DNA of 64,000 nt from Ctenosaura bakeri (GCA_948474755.1 CAOLHI010000059.1:930001-994000), one strand, 5' to 3'. Numbered from the stretch's first letter, positions 1 to 11,281 are shown. Numbers and translations: made by a program. Notes: a model not told the origin generated them from the sequence alone.

Positions 1-577
1 TCACAATAGCTGAATTCCAGCTGAACTTATTTTTGACTGGATCCTATCAAAAGCAATGTAGTACTCCAGCCATGACGACTTTAAACTCTCCCTCCAATCT
101 CATTAAAATTGAAGTGTAATTAATTTGTCAGTGTGGGACCTTAAAAGACCTGAGAATTCAAATGTACAATTCTTACTACTATGTTTTTCTATGTAGTGAT
201 TACATTTTGTATTATTTTTCAGCAGAAGACAAAAAAGTGATAGCTTAGATATCTAGGAACAGTGACACATCTGGTTCTGCAAGATTACTCTCTGCAGACA
301 TACTTCTTCTAGCTCTAGTCAAGAAATGAAAGGATCCTGGAAGCTGGAGATGCTGCATTGTGATGACACTGTCAGAAGAAAATGACATCATAGTGCCTCC
401 TCCCCATATGTACACATCACCATTTCTTACTGCTATAGCAGCCTGAAGTCATGTTTTATTTCTAGAAGAAAAGCAGAGGGGGGAATGGGAAAGGATCTGA
501 TTCTTTAACAATCTCTAGTCATCTCTAACAAAGTACTGACTTAAGACAGAGCACAATTTCTGAACATCGCCACCAGC
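1..577. other. 5' flank and 5' UTR of BTBD16
   Basis: This is AT-rich sequence upstream of the start codon. An in-frame TAA lies a few codons before the ATG, so the start is bounded. I see no CpG island and no clear TATA box at a useful distance. The transcription start cannot be placed from sequence alone, and an extra non-coding exon upstream of the window is possible. No other gene is supported here. Confidence 0.5.
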
Positions 578-687
578 ATGTCCCGTTATAAGAGTTTCCA
601 TGCAAAAACACGGAATTCCCTAGATTTGCTTCCACTTCCTTCTTTTGTTCCTACTGAAACGCGCACTTTAGAAAATACAGCACATCT
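578..687 (+). CDS. BTBD16: BTBD16 exon 1 (initiator exon, residues 1-36 plus part of 37)
   Basis: The ATG at 578 has a favourable context with A at -3 and is preceded in frame by a TAA. The 110-nt open stretch ends at a strong donor (CT|GTAAGT) in phase 2. The N-terminus begins MSRYKSF and is basic, then rich in Leu/Pro/Ser, with no signal peptide or membrane segment. Its last two bases combine with the first base of exon 2 to encode Leu. It is recognised as coding only because it joins exons 2 and 3 in phase, so it is less certain than the downstream exons. Confidence 0.6.
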
Positions 688-2211
688 GTAAGTAGCTGCT
701 AATGTTTTCAGTTATATATTTGGAAAAGGCAAGTGGGTGGTACAGAGGCAGAAAGACACTTCTGCTAATAAAGAGGCATCATTGTTTGTTTCTAGACACT
801 GGAGATCTGTAGAATGCACAGACTATGATGCTGCTGCCAGGCATTCCCTAAGAAAAGGGCTGTGATCTTAAAGGGAGGGAGGTAGCAAGGGATTATAGCC
901 TTTACAACAATCCTTTTTCCTTATAAGAATTTTGTTTTCTGTTTGCCTCAGTTCCTTACAGTTACCTATCCCTACCTGCTAGGGCAAGTGATGTTTCTTA
1001 AGCTGTCTAATCCAGGAGGTGTGTCATTTTTTCTCCATATGTGCCAGGGACCAGTAACCATATTTGAGTCCATTGACTAAAACTCTTCTTTTTATTACTA
1101 GGAAACTCACTAGAGACTGGCAGCTGATGGCTCATGGACCAGTATTGGTCCACAGACCACCACTTTGAGTAGTGCTGCTTTAGGATTAAAAAAAAAAAGC
1201 TACACACTACAGAGAAAGAATATAGCGCATCTGAAAGTTATTTTCTTTTTAACTCACAAGCACACAGGCAACCCAATCTGGACCAGGCCTGCTGTGTGTG
1301 GTGGACCTCCCCCAACACTTTTTTAAGAGGTAAATTTACCTGGATAGAGGAAGGATTCCCAATTGGTGCCAAAATGTCTCTTCCTCACTCTTGGATCCCA
1401 AATGTAAATATATCCTCCAACTGTCCTAATTTAGCAGGGTAGACCCAAATAATCATCTATTTGAGGATAGATAAGGGCAGCGTGGTGCTGTGGTCTGAGC
1501 ACTGGACTATGTTCCTGGAGACCAGGTTTTGAATCCCTGCTTGACCATGGAAACGCACTGGGTAACCTTGTGCAAGTCACATTCTCTCAGCCTCAGAGGA
1601 AGGCAGTTGCAATTCTCCTCTGAAAAAATCCTGCCAAGAAAACCCTGTGAGAGGTTCACCTTAGGGTCATCATAACTCAGAAATTACATGAAGGCATAAC
1701 AAAAAGTTTTTAAAAATTCTTATGAATGGGATTTAAACTTCCTCTCTGCAGATGCAATGGGCCAGAGATAGATTAGATCCCCATATACTTATTTATGAGT
1801 AGAAATGAAAATGTTGAGTTGCAAGCAACACTGCACATAATGGCCTAAATTTACTTAGTTCAATTAGAGTAGACCTATTGGATCAATGGAACTTACATAA
1901 TGTTGACTTACAAAATTCACATTGATTATGTGGACTTATTCAAGTTGGCACTACTAGCTGAATTTCTTAGGTCAATGTGTAAAAATACAGAAAGTAAAAC
2001 CATGGATTCCAGCCATGAAAGCCTTCAACTTTACATTGAACATCTCTATGGGGAGAAACTGTTTTTCTGTCGTTGTCAAATTTCCATGTCAGTAAAGAAT
2101 TACACCTTACCTTGAAAGGGGATTATCTGATTTCAAGAACATTTGATTTTTATTTTCTTTCTGCTCTTCCTTGGTATATATAATATTGATGACACCTCTT
2201 TAAATCTCTAG
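688..2211. other. Intron 1: one SINE, otherwise unassigned
   Basis: Apart from the SINE at about 1478-1701 this intron is unique-looking AT-rich sequence. The stretch near 1855-1910 resembles a dispersed squamate repeat (ATT-AGAGTAGACC type). No extra coding exon was found. Confidence 0.5.
1478..1701 (+). repeat. Sauria-type SINE (tRNA-derived head, Bov-B-like tail)
   Basis: The head contains a degenerate polymerase III B-box-like GTTTTGAATCCCTGC. The body has CATGGAAACGCACTGGGTAAC and CTCTCAGCCTCAGAGGAAGG, and the tail reads like the Bov-B 3' end (GGGTCATCATAACTCAGAAA, then GAAGGCA). The same sequence recurs several times in the window in both orientations, which defines the family here. 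It is not a functional tRNA gene. Confidence 0.75.
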
Positions 2212-2278
2212 TTATCTGCTGTCAGCTCCCTTTGTATCTCTCGGGGGACTTTCTCCAAAGGAGAAGGAGATTGCAAAG
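2212..2278 (+). CDS. BTBD16: BTBD16 exon 2 (residues 37-59)
   Basis: The acceptor TCTCTAG lies at 2205-2211 and the donor AAG|GTAGGT follows 2278. The 67 nt fit phase 2 in and phase 0 out. The peptide contains LGGLSPKEKEIAK, a charged helical-looking stretch leading into exon 3. A nearby alternative AG at about 2224 would break the frame from exon 1, so the upstream AG was chosen. The exon is short with no known motif, so support comes from phase compatibility. Confidence 0.6.
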
Positions 2279-3739
2279 GTAGGTGCAATAACTTCAGATG
2301 GCATGATCAGAACGAAACTTCTGGCCAGTCTCATAAATTACTGGTTGCAGTTTAACCTGTTGTGATTGCAATTCCACATATACTTTCCTGGCAGCAAGTA
2401 TTATTGAGTTCAAGTGGCCTAATTCGGAACAAATGCACAACTTAAAGAAGTTAATAGACAGATTTGTATTATTCCTATAGGTCCACCAGTTTAGCTGTTT
2501 TAAAGATATTAAAACCAGAGTGATGCAAGTAAAACTTTAATGAGGGGGTCACAGACACTTGTAGTTATACTAATGACTTGCGGCCAATACTTAAAATTAA
2601 TGTGCTCCTGCCTAGTCCGCAACACAGCTCTCAAGTCTCCTCCTGTTCTAGGCCTCACTGTCACCAGCAGCAAAATGTCTTTCCCTAGGTTTGACATGAG
2701 GTTTAGCTGAAAACCCCTTCTGTTGCAACCAGTATTGGTGAGCATTTGTGGAATTATGAGTGTGTGTATAGTGGGTGTTCTCAGAAAATGGCTGCCACAG
2801 TGAGCTCCAAACACTCATTTCCTGGAATTCAAGCAGGTGGCACTAAAAGGAGGGTAACTAACCTAAAAGCAACACAGAGTGGGGGGAAGTAAAATCTTTC
2901 TTTTGAACCACTTTTTTTTTTGTTTCAGCACACCTTTCTGAGAAATTAAGCTGATGAAGCTCAAAGACTACTCTCATAGGTACTGGCTGTCTGTTGTCAG
3001 GCAACAGAGTGCCAAGATATTTAGCGGGCAAACAGATACAGCTAAGCAGTTCAATAAAGCCTGCCTGGTCAGAGCAAAGCAGAAGCAAAGTCAAGTATTG
3101 GTCCAAAGGTCAGGCATCCAGCCGGTAACAAGCTCAGACAGTCCATAGGTCAGAGAAGACAGACAAACAGCGAGCAGGGAATCTGTAGCACACAGAAAAG
3201 CAGGGGCCAGCAAAAAAAAAAGAAGACATTGTTGTGGCATTGAGCCACCACCCTCTGCGTTCCTTATAAAGGCTGGAGCCAACTGGCTCCCATCCTAGCC
3301 TGATTAGCTCCTGGTGTGTGCCTGCTTGTCATCTTTCAAGACTGCTTTTCACCTGGAGAAACTGACTCCTGGCCCCTAACAACTACTGTCTTAGCCAAAC
3401 AACTGAATACAAGGCAGAGATGGAGTCAAATTCCACATGTAAAATAATATATTTTACCCCCACCCCCCACACACAAAATGCCAGTTTCATAACTAATCAA
3501 TGACACCCAGTGAGAAACAATATTATAGGCAAAATACACAGCTATTCATACCACCCACTCACCCAAACCAAAAGGGAAAAAAATGCCCTACATTCCTGGT
3601 AAAATATGCATACACATTCACAGAAAGAGTGAGAGAGAATACATGTCACAAATAAACCACACATTTCAAGGAACAGGTGAACAAAACAGCCCCCATACAT
3701 GCCACACACCAAGAATTGCAACAGTGAAACAAAACAGGG

Positions 3740-3899
3740 CAGTTGTTCTCAACCTGGGGTCTGTGGACCACTGGGAGTCCACGGAGCCCTCCTGGGGGAT
3801 CTACAAAACCCTGCTGGTTGACACTAACAGCAGTGGCAGCAAAACCTCCCAGACATGGGAGCAGACATGAGAACCAATAGGAAAGATTGAGAACATCTC
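3740..3899. mobile_element. hAT-like MITE (GTTCTCAACCT termini)
   Basis: The left end CAGTTGTTCTCAACCTGGGG and right end AGATTGAGAACATCTCT form imperfect inverted repeats of the CAGnGGTTCTCAACC type common in reptile hAT non-autonomous elements. No clean 8-bp duplication is visible, so boundaries are approximate. It has no coding content. Confidence 0.5.
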
Positions 3900-5310
3900 T
3901 AACGGCACCCAAGGCACCTACCAACAGAATGAGGTAGCTGAGGGATCCTGGCTCTAAGCTGTGTTAGCAGGGAAAGACACTACCATGAACCTCTGTCTCA
4001 TAGGAACATAGCCACAGTTGCTGGATTGAAACTGCCCTATAGAGTTTCAGATTGGGGAAGGGGGAAAGCCTTGCAGCAACCAACCAGTGGATGCCAAGGA
4101 TATTGGGATGGATGGTCTGTGTCACTCACTAATTGTTAGTGATATCAAACCCTCCTGAGGAATGACTCGAAGTCTACCCTACCACTTGCCCAGACTTGCC
4201 CTAGGTAAGTCTTGCCTTGTGAAGGATTAACATTGTTAATATGCAGGAAGAGGCCAGGCCAGGGGTTGCGAGTGGTGTCTGCAGGGTGTGGAGTGTGATG
4301 AAAGATCACGAGCATGAAACAACCAGACTTCCTCCTTTTTTTACTTTCATCCTGACCAGGGTGCTGCTTTAGCTGCTGCTCTCTGCTCTGTCTGGCTCGC
4401 TGCTCAATCACATGCCTGGCCAGATGAGCAAGTGAACAGCAGAATGTTCTACAGAAGATGCCTGTTGCAATTTGGTTGTTTGGTCTCCTTTTTTCTTGAG
4501 AGTGGTGAGTGCTTCTCTGATGGAAGAGGTGGAACCTCCATAGACAGGCACACATGCTTCCCCTCCACTCTTGTGATGGTTCCAGGTACAGAACACTCAT
4601 CAAAGTGGAAAGCTTGAACAAATACCCCAACTCTCCATCCCATTCCCTTCCAGGCTTCCCCTCCGTTCCCTTCCATTCTGCATGGAACTAGAAAGGCAGG
4701 AGCTACGGAAGGGGAAAGGAACATTTGCAAGAGCCGTCCCCCCCCTGCATTTCCCTTCCATTTTGCCTTGGCACAAGTTCTCTACACAGGACCAAAATGC
4801 ATGGGAATGGAAGGTGGGGAATGCTGGGGGGAAGGCAGGCATGCTTGTGAATAATAAAATTTGTGGAGGTGAAATCTGCAAATGTGGAGAGAGGACTGTA
4901 ATAGGAGTGTGCACATTTAGTTATTTCTCCCTTCTCTCCAAATTTTGGAAGACCCCTGCTAAGCAACTTTAAACAAATATTTGAATATTTAAATACATAT
5001 TTGAATATTTAAATCTAAATATTTAAATATTGTATTAAGTTTGTGGGTCCCCAGTTACAAATTATATTTATAGGGAGTCCCCACTAAAGAAAAGGTTAAG
5101 GACCATGGAAGTGGGCAATAAGAGGCAACACATCTTCCTTACCCTTCAGATGTTTTGACAACTCCCATAAGCACCAGCCACTCTGACCTAGGGGGAAAGT
5201 TAAAAAAATTCTTCTTCGTGAGCCATATTCTCCCATAGGAGCTTATTTGGGCTCTGAAATCTTTGAGGGAGACCTTTCTCTCCATCTCTTCACCTGATTG
5301 GTGTATTTTG

Positions 5311-5522
5311 AGCCCTGGTGGTGCAGTGGATAAATGCCAGTACTGCAGCCACAAGGTTGTGAGTTCGATCTTGCCAGGCTCCTGGTTGACTCAGCATTCC
5401 AACCTTCCGCAAGTCAGTAAAACGAGCGCCCATCTTGCTGGGGGCAATTAACTAAACACATTGTAAACCACTTAGAGAGCACTTAGCTGATAAGTGGCAT
5501 AGAAATACACATGCTATTGCTA
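5311..5522 (+). repeat. tRNA-derived SINE with LINE-like tail
   Basis: The head AGCCCTGGTGGTGCAGTGG resembles a polymerase III A box, and GGTTGTGAGTTCGATCTTGCC resembles a B box. The tail (TTGTAAACCACTTAGAGAGC then AAGTGGCATAGAAATA) has the form of a CR1/L2-type 3' end and ends in a short GCTATT repeat. It differs from the Bov-B-tailed SINEs elsewhere in the window. Confidence 0.7.
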
Positions 5523-6201
5523 TTGTACAAATGTAAGAAGAAGCCTAATTGGTGACTGCTATGCAGCAGAACTCCCTTTCAAAGGACACTAGCTTGTCCC
5601 TCTGTTTTATCCTTTTACTGGCAAGTAAAGCCCTTTTTCTTCAGGAAAGCTCTTAGAAACTGACAGCTAAGAAAGGGGCTTGTAGCAAACCAGTACTATA
5701 TGTCTTACACCAGTCTGTTCTTCATTGTTTTTAATTCAATTATTAAAATATATATAATTTGCTTAATTTTGTTTCAACATGGGGTAAACGTTTATATTTT
5801 TATTTGTACCTATTTTAATCTCGGTGTGAATCACCTTGAGCCCCAGTTTTGGGAGAAAGTTAAGTGATAAATCAATCAATTTATTAAATAGATAAAACTG
5901 AGAAGCCCTGCTGAAGGGTATATTCATAACGGTTTGGACAGTGTGAGTTAGAATGAGAATTCATATGAACATAAGAAGACTCTACTGGAGCTGATGGCAC
6001 CTGTAGACAACCATCTCAAAGGACCTACTGATAGTTAATAGCCCAGGTTCACATTTTTCACAGAATTTTCTAAGTTCACAAAGAGTGTGAAGACAAGAGT
6101 CTTTGTCACTGTAGTTCACTAGCAAATAGTATTTAGTGGTGGCTTGTCTCTGTGACCTGGACTCTTTTCTCCTGCCTTCAGCAAAATAGATTTCTTCGAT
6201 A

Positions 6202-6583
6202 CAGTTATCCCTCCACATTCTCTAGGGTTAGGGGCATAGGACCCCTATGAAAGTGGAAAAACAGTGAATGAAAAACCTAGGCCCTCCCAAATCATATTTA
6301 ACACACACAAAAAGTATGATCAACATATTCAACGCACTATGCATTCCTTTGAGGCATCAGGGTTCCTTCACAAGGCAGAAATGGGTGGCTGTAGGGGCTT
6401 ACTCCCACCTCCACTGCTGCCCCACACCATTTTTAATAGGGACTTACGAGCCTCATTTGCAGTTTCTCAGTCTTGCAAGACTTGCAGTCCCTATTAAAAA
6501 TGGCATAGGGTGGTAGCAGAGGTGACAGCAAATAAACCGTGAATAATCAAATCCACAAAAGTGAAACCTGCAAATGTGGACTG
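6202..6583. mobile_element. Tc1/mariner-type MITE with TA target duplication, next to exon 3
   Basis: The element begins CAGTTATCCCTCCACATT after TA (6200-6201) and ends AAATGTGGACTG before TA (6584-6585), so termini CAGT..ACTG and a TA duplication are visible. Inside, two copies of a stretch around CCATTTTTAATAGGGACT (about 6429 and 6487) lie in inverted orientation. There is no transposase frame. A related end fragment sits near 4845-4905. It stops 22 bp before the exon 3 acceptor junction. Confidence 0.65.
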
Positions 6584-6605
6584 TATTCACAAATTATCCT
6601 TTTAG

Positions 6606-6765
6606 GTTGCACTACCCTTGAAACCACGTTTTTTCCGCAATCAAACTGGACTCACCAATCGTTGGCAATCTCTGTTTACCCCAAGCTGTGACCTACTTGG
6701 AATTGCACAAGCTAGCAGAGCTACCCGAATGGGCCTCAATGAGACTCTGATGAGAATAATGACAG
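6606..6765 (+). CDS. BTBD16: BTBD16 exon 3 (residues 60-112)
   Basis: The acceptor ATCCTTTTAG ends at 6605 and the donor ACAG|GTACAG follows 6765. The 160 nt are open in the chosen frame only and go from phase 0 to phase 1. The peptide includes LKPRFFRNQTGLTNRWQSLF and ends ...LMRIMT. It contains three Met codons (residues 101, 108, 111) that could act as alternative starts. Starting at Met111 would give about 507 residues, close to the human protein length I recall. Confidence 0.75.
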
Positions 6766-6797
6766 GTACAGTGGTGACTGAAAATAATGAGTAATGA

Positions 6798-6800
<3 letters not shown>

Positions 6801-6844
<44 letters not shown>

Positions 6845-6855
6845 TTTTTTTTTTT
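6801..6855. repeat. (CT)n then poly(T) tract just after exon 3
   Basis: About 19 CT units run straight into 17 T residues, 35 bp downstream of the exon 3 donor. It is a pure pyrimidine tract on the + strand and likely length-polymorphic. Confidence 0.9.
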
Positions 6856-7515
6856 AAGGAAGGCCTCTCTTTAAGCTTCTGTTGGGTGGCTGGGTAAACC
6901 TTTGAGTTTCATGATAAGGTTCGAAATATTTTCACTGTTCCCCATAGAAAGGTCATGAATTTGAGTCAATCCTACATATATACCTTTTTCTAGAACCAAA
7001 ACTGTGACATTAATCTAGCAAAGTGTGACACTGATCTCTGGAGCAGTCTTACTGAAACACTGAGAAATTTAAAATTGCTTTGCCAGAGAGCAACTGCATA
7101 CCCAGAGGAATTTGTTGGAGATCCAAAAAAGTGTGTTTCTGTCTGAAAAAAGAAAAGAATTATTCATTGTTCTACATGTCATCTCCTACACCTCTATCAT
7201 TCCTCTCTGTTCTACATGACAGTTCACATAAATGATAGATCAGTGATAGTTTCTCACCACTGACTGTGATCACTAGGATTTCTTCCAAATTCAAAGAATC
7301 TTTTCAAGTAGCCTAATGACAGATTTCTCAGCATTAAAGACATCAAGCAAGCATATTGGCAGCTGAATCCCAGCAGTACCTCCTTTGGATCAGATCATCA
7401 CAGACCTCCTGAATGACCTACTTTACCAAAATCAATGCTGCCTTTGGAACAACAACAACAACAGCTTCCCTATCCTGATATACAGCATGTCCTTGTTTGT
7501 TTTCTGACCATGCAG

Positions 7516-7636
7516 TTGACACACCCTTGTCCCTGTCTCAAGAACGACAGACCTTGAAGGCAATGCTGGAGGATCGGAAAGTGTCTAGTTCATATACCTT
7601 TAAAGCAATACCACCAAAGCAGAAGCACAGACCCAG
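7516..7636 (+). CDS. BTBD16: BTBD16 exon 4 (residues 113-152)
   Basis: The acceptor is CATGCAG ending at 7515 and the donor CCCAG|GTAAAC. The 121 nt run from phase 1 to phase 2 without a stop. The peptide (DTPLSLSQERQTLKAMLEDR...) is charged and predicted helical, then turns basic and proline-rich (KAIPPKQKHRPR), a linker-like sequence before the BTB domain. Its phase-2 end joins exon 5 to form Arg, which supports both exons. Confidence 0.8.
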
Positions 7637-9197
7637 GTAAACCGGCTGGGCCCAGTTTAAAATGCGAGGATTGTTTTAATATGGAAATGTTCCTTACTGT
7701 TGTCTGTTTGGCTCAGGATTAAGATGAAATCTGTTATTTACAATTGAGAAGGTAACAAATCAAATCAAAGTAGCCAAAAGATATGGTTCTTTTATTTTTA
7801 TCAATATTTGTCAATATTGGTCCTACTAATAAAGGATCTGAAGATGTTAATAACCTCGTATCAGATCTCCCCAAATATATTGATCTGTTAATCTCTTTCT
7901 AGTAGGAAACTGGAATCCAAATTTATTACGAACAGTGGTCAATTCTGACCTTGTTGTTGGGCTTTTGTTTTGGTTTTTGTCAATGGATTGGAACCAGAGC
8001 AAGTTAGTTGAAGTTGGTTATCATTCCTTTCACTGGGATCTATGTAGAACTATATCTAAAGGAGTACATTTTGTGTGTATGCACATATGCGTGCTTCTGC
8101 GTGTTTGGGTATGTGTTAGTTTCATGCAAGTTAGAGATGTTTTTAAATGTTTGGCACAATTACTGTTGAAACATCTGCAATACCACTAGCCATGGGACTG
8201 AGTCACCAAGGTTTTACATTTATAATCTTTGGTTTTACAATTTTACAATTACCATCATGTCATCTTGACATTCTTAGACAAGCTTCAGAACTGTTTAAAT
8301 GAGAAGATATTACAGATCCATCTTACTGGAAAGTCACAATAGTTCCTATTTTTCCCATCTGAGACTGCCTTTTCTTCCTCCCACTTCTACCCTGACTAAT
8401 AGCAGCTTTTCACAACCTTTGGACAGGTCTTTCCCATTGCTTACAGTGCATTCCTTTTAATTGGAATTACCTGGAGTTGAACCTAGGGCTCTCTCTATAC
8501 ATATAAAGCAGAAATTATATTATTTAAAATGTACATGCTATTCATTTCTTCTCAACCTTATATATTTCCTAGGATCTGCAGATTATGTTGTCACACTTCC
8601 ACACTGATAGGACTATAATTCTACTTAATTACCATGGCAACATCTTACAGAATTCTGGAATCTGAAGTTTAGCACAGGGTGTTTAGAATTTTCACCTAAA
8701 GCGCTTCAGTGCCTTACCAAAGTACGCTTCTTGTCCTCCTATAGTGGCAGGCTCTCATCTTTTTTTTGCTCTCATTCTCTCTCCTTTGCAAATCTGTATG
8801 CAGCATAGTTATGTTCCTCTGCCTGCCTAGTAAAAAGTGAATTTAGTTGAGGGAAAAAAGAAGGAAGCAAAATCTATCAGAACTGAGAATCAAACTCATA
8901 ATGTCTTTAAACACTTTTGTTGTTGTTGTTGTTGAACAACAGAAGGAGATGAAGAATTCCATCTAATTTTTGTGTTAACTGAATTCACCTTTTAGGATTC
9001 ATAAATTAGATTCCCAGCCTTTTCAATGTGGAAGTCACACTAAACTTATGGCTTTCTTCTGAATAGACATGCATGGATAACATGTTGGTTTCAATCAACC
9101 CATTATCATTATCTCTCAAATATAAGGTCATCATTAGTGTTATTATGATGATTATCATTTTGCTCATTTTGGAAATAAGACACCACAACCTGACTGT

Positions 9198-9306
9198 AAA
9201 AAAGAAGGAAGGAAGGAAGGAAGGAAGGAAGGAAGGAAGGAAGGAAGGAAGGAAGGAAGGAAGGAAGGAAGGAAGAGAAAGAAAGAAAAAAAGAAAGAAA
9301 GAAGGA

Positions 9307-9350
<44 letters not shown>
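9198..9350. repeat. 153-bp polypurine microsatellite, (GGAA)n then (GAAA)n
   Basis: Every base from 9198 to 9350 on the + strand is A or G. The first half is almost pure GGAA and the second GAAA with interruptions. A TTTC-rich tract at about 9433-9466 is its inverted partner. Long coding frames across it on either strand are artefacts of the repeat. Confidence 0.95.
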
Positions 9351-9858
9351 CTGTTGGGCAGGCAAGCCAGTGAGGGTCAATGTGAGCAATCCATTCAAAG
9401 CAGAGTCTGAGAAGCTCTTTTTCTTGTTATTGTTCTCTTTCTTTTCTTTCTTTCTTTCTTTCTTTTTTTGGCTTGGAAGAGTTTCTTTGATTGGGCTACA
9501 CCTCCCATGAGATAATATCAGTGCTTGCAAAACCATTAAAAACCTATCTGGGAAAATATTTTTTTCTTTGTTCACAGTAATGCTTAGAAAACTTTAATTG
9601 GTTGAACTGCTAGTGTCTTACATTCTTAAAAGCAGTTTTTCAACAGCATTGAAACTAGAACTAGAAAAAGCTTGGGTCCCTCCCTATTGCATTCAGTGTA
9701 GAAATTAGAAAACTTGATTTCCAACCAGAGATGCATTTCCTCATTTCTTGGACAATTGTTAGATGGATTTTTTTTCTTTTTGATTACAAGCTCTGAGCAA
9801 CTGTGGTCGATGCTGAAAATATAAAGCTTTAATGACATCACCAGGGCTCACCAACTGG

Positions 9859-10747
9859 GGCCCTTTCCACACGGGGCAAATAAATCGTTTCCTGGTGGTT
9901 TATTTCGGGTTCGCCCCACTGCGGACATTATTTTGCCACCCTCCACACGTGTGCAGCCTGTACCATTGTAGTGCGCACTCCAAAGTACACACGTTGTTAC
10001 GGCCACTTTTTCCGTTCTCATCGCCCCGCCCTCCCACGGCTGTGATTGACATTTACATTTTTTTTAAATTGGCCCGCGCGTCATGACGTGCCTGCTCACA
10101 TGTGCACGCGCGCCCCGCCCCGCAGTTCCTCCCGTGATGACTCCCTCCTCCCATTGGTTAAAAACAAACCGCACGGAATTTGATTTTCGCGCCATAGCTT
10201 GGGGGACCGATCTTTCGTGGCATTGCTGCCCGGAGTGCATTGCTACTTCTGGTCGGTTTAGCGGTTCCTGATTTTGCAGCAAGAGATGGAGGAAGAGGTG
10301 GATCAGGTGCTCACTCAAATTGCAAGCTCCCTTCTGCGAAAGCACGTACCTGCAAGCTTTCTCCCCTTTTCTGGCTGCAGGAAAACACTTTCCGAAAACG
10401 CTTTCCGAGACCACAAAACATGGCGCCTTCCTGCTCTCTGTTGGGGCGGAGCAACTGTTGACGTTGTGTGCGCCCACGGCCCGCTCCACAATTACATCAC
10501 GCACAAATCGGCCCGTATTTTTGCTTCCACACACCCGGGGACGATCGGTATAGAGCGATATGAAGAAAAAAACCCCACCTTTTCTCCCGGTTTTTAAAAA
10601 GACCGCACGCTGACTGATGGTGCCAGCACCGTGCGATTTAAGGTGTGGAACTTTAAAATTATGTCCGACCCAGTGCACTCCAAGGTGTGGACTACATCCG
10701 TCGGAGGTCGCTGTGCCCCGATTTATTTGCCCCGTGTGGAAAGGGCC
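9859..10747. mobile_element. CpG-rich non-autonomous PIF/Harbinger-like element
   Basis: The terminal inverted repeats GGCCCTTTCCACACGGGGCA and its reverse complement extend for about 29 bp (through AAATAAATCG) with near identity. The 889-bp interior is strikingly rich in CpG compared with the surrounding intron, holds a CCAAT box (CCCATTGGTT at about 10150), and has an ATG at 10286 opening a 103-codon frame (MEEEVDQVLTQ...) with a GTACCT donor-like site at about 10345. No target duplication is certain. The family name is inferred from terminus similarity to the 43657-43779 element, which has a 3-bp CTA duplication. Confidence 0.65.
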
Positions 10748-11281
10748 TATGACATCCCTAGAGTTCATTCCTACATCCTTGGTTTGGGGCCCTAGGATGC
10801 TTCTGATTTCCACAAGCCTGTTTCTAAATACATTAAATGAGAATGTTTGAGCAAATGAGCATCTGATAAAGCAAGCAGAATCTTCTTGTCCCATTCCCTC
10901 ACATTGCCCTTTCCTCCAGCTATCTGGGGAAAACGCAAGAAAAGAAAAAAAGAAAAGAGAAAAGAAAAGGCTGTCACCCTTTTAGGTATTTATGCCATCA
11001 TAAACTGACTTATGAGCATGTAAAAGTGAACTGTGACAGTGCACAATGTCTGTATTTTTAGGAAGGTAGCAGAGGCAAAGCTACATATTTAGGACCATTG
11101 TCAATAAATTGATTCTATCTTCTCTGCCTTGACAACCAGGGGCTGGCAAACTTTGCCCTGTTTAAGACTACAGTTCACAGGGAGTAATCTCTGTGGGAAC
11201 ATATGTGGGTGGAAGGTAGGGCTGAAGTTAGTGTAAACAGAGCCAAACTATGGTGAATCCACTCACTGTTTCTGCCATCCG

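Larger units (their letters stand above)
2279..6605. other. Intron 2: repeats and unassigned sequence
   Basis: Holds a hAT-like MITE (3740-3899), a tRNA-headed SINE (5311-5522), a LINE/SINE 3' tail with a (AATC/AAAT)n end near 5820-5895, very AT-rich sequence at 4970-5035, and the mariner-type MITE at 6202-6583. The stretch 2860-3400 is moderately GC-rich with a TATAAAG at about 3266 and could be an old LTR or other repeat, but I could not identify termini. No exon was recognised. Confidence 0.45.

Noticed and set aside
2224..2278. Exon 2 starting at the later acceptor (CTGTCAG)
   Set aside because: It would put exon 1 and exon 3 out of frame; the acceptor ending at 2211 keeps the frame.
4145..4630. 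161-codon minus-strand frame
   Set aside because: No splice-site support, low-complexity composition and overlapping frames on both strands; looks like chance.
5311..5400. tRNA gene
   Set aside because: The A- and B-box-like motifs are there, but no cloverleaf with a proper acceptor stem can be drawn, and the sequence continues as a SINE.
9006..9575. 189-codon minus and 145-codon plus frames
   Set aside because: Both are translations of the GGAA/GAAA tract (Lys/Glu/Gly or Phe/Leu/Ser repeats).
10064..10894. 276-codon minus-strand open frame
   Set aside because: It covers the CpG-rich transposon from end to end, including both inverted repeats, and leaves into simple flanking sequence. Its length is explained by high GC and it has no recognisable domain.
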